Assembly: GCA_900313015.1 (NCBI GenBank)
Contig: OMPR01000010.1
Location: 186,001-250,000, forward strand
Direction: 5' to 3'
Origin: Rhodobacteraceae bacterium EL53
GTDB taxonomy: Bacteria > Pseudomonadota > Alphaproteobacteria > Rhodobacterales > Rhodobacteraceae
Length of the DNA: 64,000 nt
This document shows positions 44,440-53,142 of this stretch, in pieces. Position 1 is the stretch's first letter. Each line of letters begins with the position of its first letter. The position numbers were made by a program, and so were the translations under genes. The notes below the pieces were generated by a model. It searched no databases and was not told where the DNA came from. It worked only from the letters and a program-made list of their open reading frames with translations.

Positions 44440-44714
44440 TGCGATATGTATTGATGGCTTGTGTTTTGTTGGCTGCATGCGCTCAGGGCGCAGATGAAAG
44501 CTTGGCAGACGAAAACGGTCCAGATTTGAGGAGCTGCAACGGGCAGGAATGGCTTGCTTTCGTTGGGCAACCAGCCGCGCAGCTTGACGATAAATTGCCA
44601 AAAACAGCCCGTGTTATTGGCCCGGATGCAGCCGTGACACAGGATTTCCGACCTGACCGGATTAATGTAGATGTGGATGAAGCGGGCACGATCATAGGCA
44701 TTCGCTGCGGTTAA
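44439..44714 (+). CDS. I78-family protease-inhibitor-like lipoprotein
   Basis: A 91-residue exported protein. A short signal ends in the lipobox LLAAC. The mature part has CNGQEWLAFVGQP, PKTARVIGPDAAVTQDF and RPDRINVDVDEAGTIIGIRCG, the pattern of peptidase-inhibitor I78 (potato-inhibitor-like) proteins, with two Cys likely disulfide-bonded. It is translationally coupled to the TetR gene. A periplasmic anti-protease role is inferred from family. Convergent with the cytochrome gene, sharing stop bases. Confidence 0.82.
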   Translation: MRYVLMACVLLAACAQGADESLADENGPDLRSCNGQEWLAFVGQPAAQLDDKLPKTARVIGPDAAVTQDFRPDRINVDVDEAGTIIGIRCG

Positions 44715-45157
44715 GGCGGCTTGCGGTAGGTTTTGTGACAACTCAGGCAGGCGTGAATCATCGGCTGCAGACTTTGACGCAGTTTTCCTAAGTTTCGTGT
44801 ATTGATCAGTTTGGCCTTTTGATTGGCGGATTGGGCGTGGGTTTTGAATCCCCCCCAATTGTCCCAAATTTTTTCACGAGCGTTAGAGGCAGGATCGCTC
44901 GGGTTATTGCGAAATCTTTCTGGTATCTTGCGGGTTGCCTTTATGAGGGCCCGGCGATTTGTTTTCGCTTGTTTTTTGTCAAACATGAGCCGCCCCGCCG
45001 CCATATCCACCAGCACACTTAGGGCGTGATGGGCACTGCGCATTAGGGCAATGCGGTCTTTGACCCGGGGATGGCTGACGGCCAATACATCTTCGGCCAA
45101 GGTGGCCGCACTTAGGCTTGTGAGCACGACGAAGAGACAAATGAGAGGGTACCGCAT
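44711..45157 (-). CDS. Class II c-type cytochrome (c'/c556-like)
   Basis: A 148-residue periplasmic heme protein. A Sec signal (residues 1-21, ending TLA) is followed by a four-helix-bundle-like sequence, with the heme motif CLSCHKTYR at the C-terminus, as in cytochromes c' and c556. The ATG at 45157 starts the signal directly; a GTG at 45175 would add six polar residues. The role may be gas binding or electron transfer; neither can be decided. It is divergent from the ArsR gene. Confidence 0.87.
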   Translation of the reverse strand: MRYPLICLFVVLTSLSAATLAEDVLAVSHPRVKDRIALMRSAHHALSVLVDMAAGRLMFDKKQAKTNRRALIKATRKIPERFRNNPSDPASNAREKIWDNWGGFKTHAQSANQKAKLINTRNLGKLRQSLQPMIHACLSCHKTYRKPP

Positions 45158-45211
45158 CACCCGAGCATCCGACACGGGCGTTAGCAGGGGGTTAAAGACC
45201 GCATTGTCTAC

Positions 45212-45241
45212 AAAACAGTTCGATCGTGAACGAATTGTTTT
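45212..45241. promoter_or_regulatory. Inverted-repeat operator upstream of ArsR-family gene
   Basis: AAAACAGTTCG and CGAATTGTTTT are 11-bp inverted arms (one mismatch) separated by eight bases. They lie 38 bases before the ArsR start and between it and the divergent cytochrome gene. Suited to autoregulation. Confidence 0.55.
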
Positions 45242-45279
45242 AACTGTGGATGCTGGCGATCTCGCAGTAGGGTTGCCTT

Positions 45280-45984
45280 ATGACTTTGACACCGAGACTT
45301 GATATTTTAGGTGCCGCGCTTGCGGATACCAGCCGCTCACAAATGTTGTGCGAGTTGATGGACGGGCGCGCGTTTACCAGCAAGGAACTGGCCAGTGCTG
45401 CAGGCATCTCGCCTCAAACGGCAAGTGTCCATTTGAAGCATCTGCAGACGGCTGGTTTGATATCGTCCCTGCGTAGTGGACGGTGTCTGTATCACCGCAT
45501 CGCCGGAGAAGAAATCGCGCAGGCTTTGGAAACCCTTGCGACATTGGCTCCAGCAGATCATCTTTATCGCGTGCAACAGCGCAAAGGCGGGAAAGCCGAG
45601 TTGCTTGTGGCCCGGAGCTGCTATGACCATCTGGCCGGGCGGCTTGGGGTGGCGCTGGCCGATTCCTTGATCGCACTGGGCGATTTGATCCCGGATGGGG
45701 ATCAATACACACCGGTTCCGTCTGAACGATGGATGAAGCTGGGCGTTCACCTGCCGAACGGCCCCGGCAAGCGACCTTTTGCGCGGGCATGTCTGGATTG
45801 GACCGAACGCAAACACCACATCGCGGGACCATTGGCCAAACAACTTTTGACCCACGCGTTGGCCTCGGATTGGGTTCAACGCCAAACTGGGAAACGTGGC
45901 TTGTTGATCAGCGCAACGGGGCTGGATGCATTTGAACAGATTTTAGCAATCCCATCAGAATTCTTGTCAGAGGGCACCGCATGA
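45280..45984 (+). CDS. ArsR-family regulator with long C-terminal domain
   Basis: A 234-residue protein, about twice the usual ArsR length. The winged helix occupies residues about 1-90 (TSKELASAAGISPQTASVHLKHL as recognition region, split here into adjacent helices, then LRSGRCLYHRIAG). The C-terminal part (about 100-234) contains ARSCYDHLAGRLGVALAD and RACLDWTERKHHIAGPLA, with Cys and His that might bind a metal or ligand. It overlaps the NIF3/YqfO-like gene by four bases (ATGA). Confidence 0.88.
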   Translation: MTLTPRLDILGAALADTSRSQMLCELMDGRAFTSKELASAAGISPQTASVHLKHLQTAGLISSLRSGRCLYHRIAGEEIAQALETLATLAPADHLYRVQQRKGGKAELLVARSCYDHLAGRLGVALADSLIALGDLIPDGDQYTPVPSERWMKLGVHLPNGPGKRPFARACLDWTERKHHIAGPLAKQLLTHALASDWVQRQTGKRGLLISATGLDAFEQILAIPSEFLSEGTA

Positions 45985-46436
45985 CATTGCCGCAGATTAC
46001 TTCAGATCGATTTATTCCTGAAACAGGGCACCGCATTTTGGTTCAGGTGCCTGAGCAGGACAGTGACCGTATCTTGGCCGCGATCATTGGCCAGGACCTG
46101 CTGACTTATGGTGATTACGATCAAGTCTCCTTTTCTACGAAGGGAATTCAGCGTTTTCGCGCAACGGGCGAAGGTTATAACGCTGCGACGGAGTCCACTG
46201 TCGAGGTGCCTTGTGTCGAACTTTCGGTGTTTACCTGCGCGGAACCCGAGCAGTTGGCCCATATAATTAAAGAAATTTATGCAGCGCATCCCTACGAAGA
46301 GCCGGTAATTCAGGTCGTTCCAGCCTTGCGAACCTGCCACAGGCGCGGCATGGACGAAGACAATCCAAATCGGTTCTGGAATCGAAAGACAGCGGATTGG
46401 GTGCCAAAGTCGCATCGGCGTTCAAATTTGGGGTGA
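45981..46436 (+). CDS. YqfO/NIF3-CutA-like domain protein
   Basis: A 151-residue protein. Residues about 85-112 (VFTCAEPEQLAHIIKEIYAA, then HPYEEPVIQV) match the CutA-like domain inserted in YqfO/NIF3 proteins, here standing alone. Such domains bind metals or small ligands in related proteins. The C-terminal tail is basic and Asn/Arg-rich. Its coupling to an ArsR-type sensor suggests a shared metal or metabolite response, which is inferred. Confidence 0.75.
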   Translation: MTLPQITSDRFIPETGHRILVQVPEQDSDRILAAIIGQDLLTYGDYDQVSFSTKGIQRFRATGEGYNAATESTVEVPCVELSVFTCAEPEQLAHIIKEIYAAHPYEEPVIQVVPALRTCHRRGMDEDNPNRFWNRKTADWVPKSHRRSNLG

Positions 46437-46515
46437 TGTGCAATTCCGGCCTCACCTAAGGGTGATCTTGCTGTGGCAGACTTGAATTCGGCGTCAGTTG
46501 TGGCAAGGTTGTGGG

Positions 46516-46866
46516 ATGAATATGCAGCCTCCCAGCTCGATGTCATCGGGACCGGCGCCGATGCAAGTGGCTTTTGACCGTCGCGAACTTTCTGTGATCC
46601 TCTCTCTTTATGGTCGTATGGTGGCCGCAGGAGAGTGGCGCGATTACGGGATTTCATGCCTGCGCGAGATGGCCGTTTTTTCCGTGTTTCGCAGAACGGC
46701 AGAATACCCGCTTTATAGGATCGAAAAACGGCCCAAACTGCGGATGCGCCAAGGCATGTATTCGGTTGTGGGGATGGATGGTCAGATCCTGAAACGGGGT
46801 CAGGATCTGAAAACAGTTTTAAGGGTGCTAGAGCGAAAATTGATTCGCTCTGTCAAGCTGGACTAG
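46516..46866 (+). CDS. DUF2794 family protein
   Basis: A 116-residue cytosolic protein typical of alphaproteobacteria. The core is VAFDRRELSVILSLYGRMVA, GEWRDYGISCLREMAVFSVF and YPLYRIEKRPKLR, which I recognise as DUF2794; the function is unknown. The ATG at 46516 lies after a weak AAGG. Its stop shares bases with the convergent NlpC/P60 gene. Confidence 0.88.
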   Translation: MNMQPPSSMSSGPAPMQVAFDRRELSVILSLYGRMVAAGEWRDYGISCLREMAVFSVFRRTAEYPLYRIEKRPKLRMRQGMYSVVGMDGQILKRGQDLKTVLRVLERKLIRSVKLD

Positions 46867-47597
46867 GGTCGCTTGTGGGCAGTGACGGGGCCGTCCCCTT
46901 GGCTTTGAATACGTTCGATGGCGGAGTCCAAAGGTTCGTAACATACAGCCATGTGGTAGGCGTTCGCATGTAACAGGGTATTGGCATCCGCAACCCAAGC
47001 CACATGGCCTTTCCAGAACAGTAGATCGCCGCGTCGGGGTGGGGTACCGGGATCTAGGAGGGTTCCCACATTTTGCTCCTGATCGCCGCTATCACCGGGG
47101 CAAGCATACCCACAGGCCAGCAATGCAGCTTGTACCAAGCCCGAACAATCCAAACCCATGCGGCTGTTTCCGCCCCATAGATAGGGTGTTCCTAGGAACT
47201 TGGCGGCGACCTCTACCGGGTCTGTCAACAGAACACCGATTTCCGACAGGTGTGATTGTGGCATATATCCGAATTCCGTTTCAACAAAGCCTCCGTACGT
47301 GGATATCGCAGTAACGCGGGATCCAAAGCTGAGCGACAGTTGGTCGGGGCTTTTTATGTTTGCTTGCGCATAGGCATGCGTAGCCAACGTGCTAACCCAA
47401 TGGGTCGCCTCTTTGTAGGCGCCCAATGCCTCTGCGCGAACAAATCCCACATAGGCGTCTTTGTCCGCGCAGATATGGCTCCAGCCAGCGTTGGTCTCTA
47501 GAATTTGAACACTGTCGCCGGCTAACAATTGGCGATCGCGTGGCCCGTTGGGGCGCCGCAGCAAGTTCACGACCGGGGAATGGATCTGGTGTTGCAT
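46863..47597 (-). CDS. NlpC/P60 peptidase with N-terminal SH3 region
   Basis: A 244-residue C40 cysteine peptidase, which cleaves bonds in peptidoglycan stem peptides. Two SH3-like segments (about 5-60 and 75-120) precede the catalytic domain: Cys151 in GLDCSGLVQ, His198 in WKGHVAWV and His210 in LLHANAYHM. No signal peptide is visible, so it may act in the cytoplasm in peptide recycling; this fits its coupling (one-base overlap) to an M17 aminopeptidase. Confidence 0.9.
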   Translation of the reverse strand: MQHQIHSPVVNLLRRPNGPRDRQLLAGDSVQILETNAGWSHICADKDAYVGFVRAEALGAYKEATHWVSTLATHAYAQANIKSPDQLSLSFGSRVTAISTYGGFVETEFGYMPQSHLSEIGVLLTDPVEVAAKFLGTPYLWGGNSRMGLDCSGLVQAALLACGYACPGDSGDQEQNVGTLLDPGTPPRRGDLLFWKGHVAWVADANTLLHANAYHMAVCYEPLDSAIERIQSQGDGPVTAHKRP

Positions 47598-48979
47598 TAG
47601 AGGTCCAACATATCAGGAAGCGCCTCAAGCAAGGCGCGCGGCCCTTGGCTGACACCGCCTTTGGGACGGGCAGAGGCGGCGACTGGCTGCCAACCGTAGA
47701 TGTCGAAATGCATGTAAGGCGTCTGGGTCACAAAACGGCGCAGGAATAGAGCGGCGGTAATTGACCCCGCAAATCCACCGCTGGGTGCATTGTCCAGATC
47801 GGCATAGGCGGGTTCAATCATTGCCTCATACGGCGTGTGGAATGGCAACCGCCACACGGGATCTGCAACTTCAGTGGCCGCCTTAAACAGTGCCGCCGCA
47901 TGAGTTTCCTCATCCGTATAAAACGGTGCAAGGTCAGGGCCAACTGCAACGCGGGCCGCGCCCGTCAATGTCGCCATCGAGATGATCAGGTCGGGATTGC
48001 CTTCGTCCGCAAGGGTTAGCGCATCGGCCAGAACCAATCGCCCCTCGGCATCTGTGTTGTTGACCTCAACGCTCAACCCCTTGCGAGAAGTCAGGATATC
48101 GCCGGGGCGGAATGCATTGCCTGCCACTGAGTTTTCGACGGCTGGGATCAGCACACGCAACTGCAAAGGAAGGTTCAACGCCATGATCATACGGGCCAGT
48201 CCAAGAACATTGGCAGAGCCACCCATGTCCTTTTTCATCAACAACATGCCCGCTGCTGGTTTTAGGTCCAGGCCGCCGGTGTCAAAACACACGCCTTTGC
48301 CAACCAGCGTGAGCTTTGGCCCGGATGTGCCCCAGTTGAGCTCGATCAGGCGGGGGGCTTTTTCGGCTGCGCGTCCCACTGCGTGGATCATCGGAAAGTT
48401 TTCGGACAACAAGTCGTCGCCCAGGACTGTCTTGCAGGTCGCGCCAAATTCCGTGGCCAGAGCCTCTGTCGCTTGCTGCAGTGCGTCTGGTCCCATATCC
48501 TGTGCGGGCGTGTTGATCAGATCGCGAATTAGGGCCTCTGCGTTGGCTTGAACCTCGACCCGCTTGGCGTCAATCCCCGCGGGCGCCACGAGTAAGGCCG
48601 TGCTGGGTGACTGGGTGCGATAGCGATCAAACGTGTGACCGGTCATTAACCAGCCAAAGCACTCGATCTCAAGCGCGCGCCCGGTCAGGCCCGAAGCAAT
48701 CTGGTAGGTGCCTTTGGGCAGGGCGGCAGCGGCTGCTGCCAGAACAAACCGTTTGCGCGCCCGCGTGTCCGCTGTACCAAATCCGGCCAGTGCCATGACG
48801 ACTGAGCCCTCGGATCCGGGAATCAACACCGTTTGTCCGGCAGCACCGGTAAATCCATTACTGTTGGCCCACTGGGAAACCTGTTCCCCTTGACCGGCAA
48901 GCCACGCGTCACAGTTGGATTGATCGATCACGTGGAGCGGTATGGCTTCCGGCGTTGGCGCGGCAAAGGTCAGGGTCAT
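47597..48979 (-). CDS. M17 leucyl-aminopeptidase family protein
   Basis: A 460-residue cytosolic dimetal aminopeptidase. The M17 signature is NTDAEGRLVLADAL; the metal and catalytic residues are in VGKGVCFDTGGLDLKPA and MKKDMGG. The ATG at 48979 (MTLTFAAPTPEA) was chosen over a 21-codon upstream extension. It belongs to the branch near PepB/LAP with a divergent N-terminal domain. Coupled with the downstream NlpC/P60 gene, it could finish breakdown of murein peptides. Confidence 0.92.
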   Translation of the reverse strand: MTLTFAAPTPEAIPLHVIDQSNCDAWLAGQGEQVSQWANSNGFTGAAGQTVLIPGSEGSVVMALAGFGTADTRARKRFVLAAAAAALPKGTYQIASGLTGRALEIECFGWLMTGHTFDRYRTQSPSTALLVAPAGIDAKRVEVQANAEALIRDLINTPAQDMGPDALQQATEALATEFGATCKTVLGDDLLSENFPMIHAVGRAAEKAPRLIELNWGTSGPKLTLVGKGVCFDTGGLDLKPAAGMLLMKKDMGGSANVLGLARMIMALNLPLQLRVLIPAVENSVAGNAFRPGDILTSRKGLSVEVNNTDAEGRLVLADALTLADEGNPDLIISMATLTGAARVAVGPDLAPFYTDEETHAAALFKAATEVADPVWRLPFHTPYEAMIEPAYADLDNAPSGGFAGSITAALFLRRFVTQTPYMHFDIYGWQPVAASARPKGGVSQGPRALLEALPDMLDL

Positions 48980-49049
48980 GCGAGGGCTCTTTTCAAAAAG
49001 GACGGGTTTTCGCCAGATTACCTGTCGCTTCGCTGCCTGCAAACCCTTG

Positions 49050-49439
49050 TCAGATCGACAAGTCCTGCAAATCCCAGACGGCTGTCAACGAACGTTCCCC
49101 GACTCGGATCAACCGGAACAGCGTGGCGGCCGTAGCCACGTGGTCTTCGTTGTCGATGGTTATAGTCACCTCTTTCGCGGCCGAGGCCAAAGCAGACATG
49201 CCTATTTGTTCGGAAATGGCGATCAGCGAGCGCGCGCTTTTACGCAAGTCCCGCCATTCGCGTTGCCGCCATAGCCGTTCACAGTGAGAGAGGCGAACAG
49301 CCAGTTCTTCGATGGCACGACAGACCACGTCTTCGGCACCGGCATCGCCAAGTTGATTATACAACGCGCCAAGGCGTTCAGAGTCCAATCGGACGGATTC
49401 ATTTTGATTAAGTGTGAATATCTTGTTCACCACAGTCAC
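49050..49439 (-). CDS. Conserved hypothetical all-helical protein
   Basis: A 129-residue, mostly helical protein with no signal or membrane segment. Central segments are EELAVRLSHCERLWRQREW and LRKSARSLIAISEQIGMSAL. The spacing of helices and the His near residue 52 recall HPt phosphotransfer domains, but the usual HPt motif is not clear. It lies 70 bases upstream of the M17 gene on the same strand. Confidence 0.65.
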   Translation of the reverse strand: MTVVNKIFTLNQNESVRLDSERLGALYNQLGDAGAEDVVCRAIEELAVRLSHCERLWRQREWRDLRKSARSLIAISEQIGMSALASAAKEVTITIDNEDHVATAATLFRLIRVGERSLTAVWDLQDLSI

Positions 49440-49585
49440 CCTAATTTACGTACCCCCACGGCACGTTTACACTTTGAAGCCAGAGTGGTTTGCAAAAGGT
49501 TGCCAATTCAGGGCATAATCGCTCGAATTTTCTCTCAATCCTTTGTATGTGAGGGGCTGGGAGAGACAAAATCAGGGACTGATAA

Positions 49586-50236
49586 ATGGAATTTGCCAGA
49601 CCTTTGCCCAGCTATCTGGTGCAACGCTATCACGGTTGGAAAGCCACGGCGTATAAGGAAAACCAAGGGTGGTATCGACGTCTAGCCACCGAGGGCCAGC
49701 GCCCGCGCGCGATGGTCATCTCTTGCTGTGACAGCCGGGTGCATGTGACATCCATCTTTGGGGCTGATCAGGGCGAGTTCTTTATACATAGAAATATCGC
49801 TAATTTGGTGCCACCTTATCAGCCGGATGGGGATCATCACGGCACCAGTGCGACGATCGAATATGCTGTGACCGTTCTAAAGGTTTCACATCTGATCGTG
49901 CTTGGACACTCACAATGCGGTGGTGTTCAGGGATGTATTGATATGTGCCACGGGCATGCTCCAGCGCTGGAAGCAAAAGAAAGCTTTGTCGGCCGCTGGA
50001 TGGATATTCTAAAACCAAAGTTCGAGCTGGTGCGTGAGATCGAAGATCCCGAAACACAGGCCCGACAGTTTGAGCGTCAGGCAGTTGTCGCCTCGTTGGA
50101 AAACCTGATGACTTTCCCCTTTGTCGCTTCGGCAGTCGAAGAGGGATCAATGAGCTTGCATGGCTTGTGGACAGACATCGGAGAAGGTGGTTTGGAATGT
50201 TATGATCCAAAGGCCGACAAATTTCAGAAAGTTTGA
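49586..50236 (+). CDS. Beta-class carbonic anhydrase
   Basis: A 216-residue zinc enzyme that interconverts CO2 and bicarbonate. Zinc ligands are Cys47 (ISCCDSRV, with the Asp-Arg dyad), His108 and Cys111 (LGHSQCGG). HRNIANLVPP and GTSATIEYAV are further family motifs. No signal peptide, so cytoplasmic. The ATG at 49586 has only a weak ribosome site. A bidirectional terminator follows. Confidence 0.95.
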   Translation: MEFARPLPSYLVQRYHGWKATAYKENQGWYRRLATEGQRPRAMVISCCDSRVHVTSIFGADQGEFFIHRNIANLVPPYQPDGDHHGTSATIEYAVTVLKVSHLIVLGHSQCGGVQGCIDMCHGHAPALEAKESFVGRWMDILKPKFELVREIEDPETQARQFERQAVVASLENLMTFPFVASAVEEGSMSLHGLWTDIGEGGLECYDPKADKFQKV

Positions 50237-50259
50237 TCCGGTATCAAAATGGAAATTGA

Positions 50260-50286
50260 GAATGGCGCCGGGTCTCGGCGCCATTC
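50260..50286. terminator. Bidirectional terminator
   Basis: GAATGGCGCC-GGGTCTC-GGCGCCATTC is a perfect 10-bp stem between convergent genes, followed on the plus strand by CTATTTT. Confidence 0.75.
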
Positions 50287-50292
50287 CTATTT

Positions 50293-51930
50293 TCAGCGCA
50301 GCACCATACCTTCGGGCCAATTGAGGGTAGTTTCGAGTAGAATTGTTCGCTCGTCACCGGGCTTTAACTTCATATCCCAGGCCAGAATGCCGCGGCGGTT
50401 GTCTACGTTCTGATCGCTTGGCATTGGGCGAGCCGTCCACGATATTTGCAGGTCCTCTTGTTCAGAGTAAGGAATGCGATCCAACAGGCGCAGAAGCCAA
50501 TTTTGCTTGGTCAGATTGTCGATTTTGATTTCAACCGTTTCCGTCTTTTGGCTGGATCGGGAGATGATCCCAGTGTCGCCTTCATTTCTGGCCAGAATAT
50601 CGCGGGACAGCTGTAACCCGTCGATAGGGCCAAAGGCGATATCGGCCTGTTCCCCGGAGACCAAACCACTAAATGCGTCGCTTCCAATCAGCTCACCGTC
50701 CACATATCGGCTGGTGAACGGGCTCGCCAGGATTTCCTCACCCGTGGTGTTAGTGACCCGGGCGATGCGGAACGCTGTATTGTCGCGCAAGGGGGCGGCC
50801 CAGGCCATAACCTCGGCACGCTCGCTCAAGCTATCGAGTTCCAATCGCAGGACATCCGCGTTTGATGCAATCGAGACAGGGCGGCCGTAGGTATATGTCA
50901 CACCAACGGTGGATGTTGCGACCTGCCAAGTTTGCCCAACAGCATCAGCGACTACGGGTTCAGCAAGTGGGGCATCGCTCAGATAAGCCTCGGCACGTTG
51001 ATTTTGTCTGGGTTGCGGGGCTGGGTCGGGCCGTGGTTCTGAAATGCGTAACCGATTAGTATGGATTTCAGATGGCGCGATTTGCCCGACAGGTTCTACC
51101 GTTGAAAGGTGTAGTGTGACGTCTGTCCAGTTTTCACCGGTGTTTTGTTCAATCATCGCATCTCGCTGAATAGTCAGCTTTGGTGTGTCCGATGTCTCTA
51201 GCTTTAGATCGTAAGCGGGCGCCCAATTGCTGGCTCCTTCGATCAGATAAGACAGCGTGACTGTGGCCGTTCCAGCAGTCGTAGCGGTTGCCTCGATCGC
51301 AATGTAGAGTCGGTTTTCGTCTTCCAATGCGATCGCTTGCAGCGCTTCCTGTGCCTCTTGGCGTTCCTTTTGCAGGGGCTTGAGGTTTTGTTCGATACTG
51401 CGGGCCTTTAACTCGGCTTCATGAGCGGTTTGCGCAGCGCCGAGAGCCTCGTGTCCAACCACCTGAGCCAGCGCGCGCAGCGATTCTGGATCGGCCTGTG
51501 CCAGACCTTCATTTTCGCCAAGATTGTCTAGAAACCTGATGGTGCTTTTGGCAGCGTCTGCCGCGAGCCGAGCTTTGGCAGCAGCATTATGCACATCTTG
51601 AATACGCACTTTAATGGTTTGGAGTGTGTTCTCTGCCGCCAATACCGCGTCTGATTTATAGTCCCGTGGTGGCACAAAGGTATCGCGATAGATCAGGCTA
51701 GTGCGTTCAGCACCCGATAGATCAACACGCAGGGATTCTGGCACGATACCACGCGGAACACCCAGCAACACAAGGCGATGCTGTCCGGCAGGGATTTCAA
51801 GGCTCGACGTTCGCGTGATCGCGGCACTGTAGGGGTGCAGGGTGACATCCGATACCTGGCTTGGAACGGGTATTATCTCTGCCCATGCAAGGGATGGGAT
51901 AAGGGCAAAGGCGGAAAGAAGAAGACGCAT
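50293..51930 (-). CDS. DUF4139 / mucoidy-inhibitor-A-like exported protein
   Basis: A 545-residue protein with a Sec signal (residues 1-17, ending AWA), an N-terminal DUF4140-like region (to about 110), a helical coiled-coil segment (about 115-220) and a C-terminal beta-rich DUF4139 domain beginning near YLIEGASNWAPAYDLKL. Relatives are annotated MuiA; the role is unclear, probably in the envelope. It lies alone, between a terminator and asd. Confidence 0.88.
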   Translation of the reverse strand: MRLLLSAFALIPSLAWAEIIPVPSQVSDVTLHPYSAAITRTSSLEIPAGQHRLVLLGVPRGIVPESLRVDLSGAERTSLIYRDTFVPPRDYKSDAVLAAENTLQTIKVRIQDVHNAAAKARLAADAAKSTIRFLDNLGENEGLAQADPESLRALAQVVGHEALGAAQTAHEAELKARSIEQNLKPLQKERQEAQEALQAIALEDENRLYIAIEATATTAGTATVTLSYLIEGASNWAPAYDLKLETSDTPKLTIQRDAMIEQNTGENWTDVTLHLSTVEPVGQIAPSEIHTNRLRISEPRPDPAPQPRQNQRAEAYLSDAPLAEPVVADAVGQTWQVATSTVGVTYTYGRPVSIASNADVLRLELDSLSERAEVMAWAAPLRDNTAFRIARVTNTTGEEILASPFTSRYVDGELIGSDAFSGLVSGEQADIAFGPIDGLQLSRDILARNEGDTGIISRSSQKTETVEIKIDNLTKQNWLLRLLDRIPYSEQEDLQISWTARPMPSDQNVDNRRGILAWDMKLKPGDERTILLETTLNWPEGMVLR

Positions 51931-51980
51931 GCGGACTCGCTTTGATCACTAATGGCACATCCAGAGCTTTGCAGCGGACC

Positions 51981-52016
51981 ACAAACAAAACAAGGGCGCC
52001 CGTGAGGACGCCCTTG
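51981..52016 (-). terminator. Rho-independent terminator of asd
   Basis: On the minus strand CAAGGGCG and CGCCCTTG form an 8-bp stem with a ten-base loop, followed by TTTTGTTTGT. It lies 24 bases downstream of the asd stop. Confidence 0.88.
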
Positions 52017-52040
52017 GAATTGGTCAATTGTTGCCGAGGC

Positions 52041-53063
52041 TTAGCCTTTTTTCAGGACTTCGCGACCCAGCAATTCAGCAATCTGTACAGCGTTCAATGC
52101 CGCGCCTTTGCGCAGGTTGTCAGAAACGCACCACAGGTTCAGGCCGTTTTCAACAGTCGAGTCCTGACGGATACGGCTGATGAACGTGGCGAAATCGCCC
52201 ACACATTCGACGGGGCTGACATAGCCACCATCTTCGCGTTTATCGATGACCATGATACCCGGAGCTTCGCGCAGGATGTCGCGGGCTTCGTCTTCGTCCA
52301 GAAAATCTTCGAATTCGATGTTCACGGCCTCAGAATGGCCAACAAACACAGGCACGCGGACACAAGTGGCCGTAACCTTGATCGATGTATCAATGATCTT
52401 CTTGGTTTCAGCGACCATCTTCCATTCTTCCTTGGTCGTGCCGTCTTCCATGAAGACGTCGATGTGGGGAATCACGTTGAAAGCGATCTGCTTGGTGAAT
52501 TTCTTGGCAGGCTTGTCGTCTGTTGGGTTGTAGATCGACTTGGTCTGATCCCACAGCTCATCAATGCCTTCTTTGCCTGCGCCCGATACCGACTGATAGG
52601 TCGACACAACAACGCGCTTGATCTTAGCGCGGTCATGCAAAGGCTTCAGCGCAACAACCATCTGCGCGGTCGAGCAGTTCGGGTTGGCAATGATGTTCTT
52701 CTTGGAATAGCCGTGCACAGCCTCTGGGTTGCACTCGGGCACGATCAACGGAATGTCGGGATCGTAGCGGTACAGCGACGAGTTATCGATCACAACACAG
52801 CCAGCAGCTGCCGACTTGGGTGCATAAATCTTGGTTGCTTCGGACCCAACCGCAAACAGCGCGATATCCCAGCCCGTAAAGTCGAACGTATCCAGATCTT
52901 GGGTCGTCAGCGTCTTATCGCCAAAGCTCACTTCGGTGCCCAAGGAACGACGGCTTGCCAGTACGGCAATTTCGTCCACGGGGAACTGACGCTCAGCCAG
53001 AATGTTCAGCATTTCGCGGCCCACGTTGCCTGTGGCGCCGACAACGACGATGCGGTAACCCAT
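52041..53063 (-). CDS. asd: Aspartate-semialdehyde dehydrogenase
   Basis: A 340-residue NADPH-dependent enzyme making aspartate semialdehyde for lysine, threonine, methionine and diaminopimelate synthesis. The Rossmann motif is VVVGATGNVGREML (about residues 6-19). The catalytic Cys130 is in NPNCSTAQ, and the substrate-binding segment TYQSVSGAGKEGIDEL is present. The ATG at 53063 follows GGAGAAAG. It supplies the same pathway as dapF in this window, though the genes are not linked. Confidence 0.96.
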   Translation of the reverse strand: MGYRIVVVGATGNVGREMLNILAERQFPVDEIAVLASRRSLGTEVSFGDKTLTTQDLDTFDFTGWDIALFAVGSEATKIYAPKSAAAGCVVIDNSSLYRYDPDIPLIVPECNPEAVHGYSKKNIIANPNCSTAQMVVALKPLHDRAKIKRVVVSTYQSVSGAGKEGIDELWDQTKSIYNPTDDKPAKKFTKQIAFNVIPHIDVFMEDGTTKEEWKMVAETKKIIDTSIKVTATCVRVPVFVGHSEAVNIEFEDFLDEDEARDILREAPGIMVIDKREDGGYVSPVECVGDFATFISRIRQDSTVENGLNLWCVSDNLRKGAALNAVQIAELLGREVLKKG

Positions 53064-53142
53064 TTTCTTTCTCCAGATAGGCCGGTTCGACAACCAGCGG
53101 CGGTTCCATACAGCGAAAGCGCCCGAGGGGAAAGAGGGTAGG

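Noticed and set aside
51942-53141. Long plus-strand open frame of 399 codons opposite asd
   Set aside because: It is the reverse shadow of the conserved asd gene plus its flanks and shows no domain.
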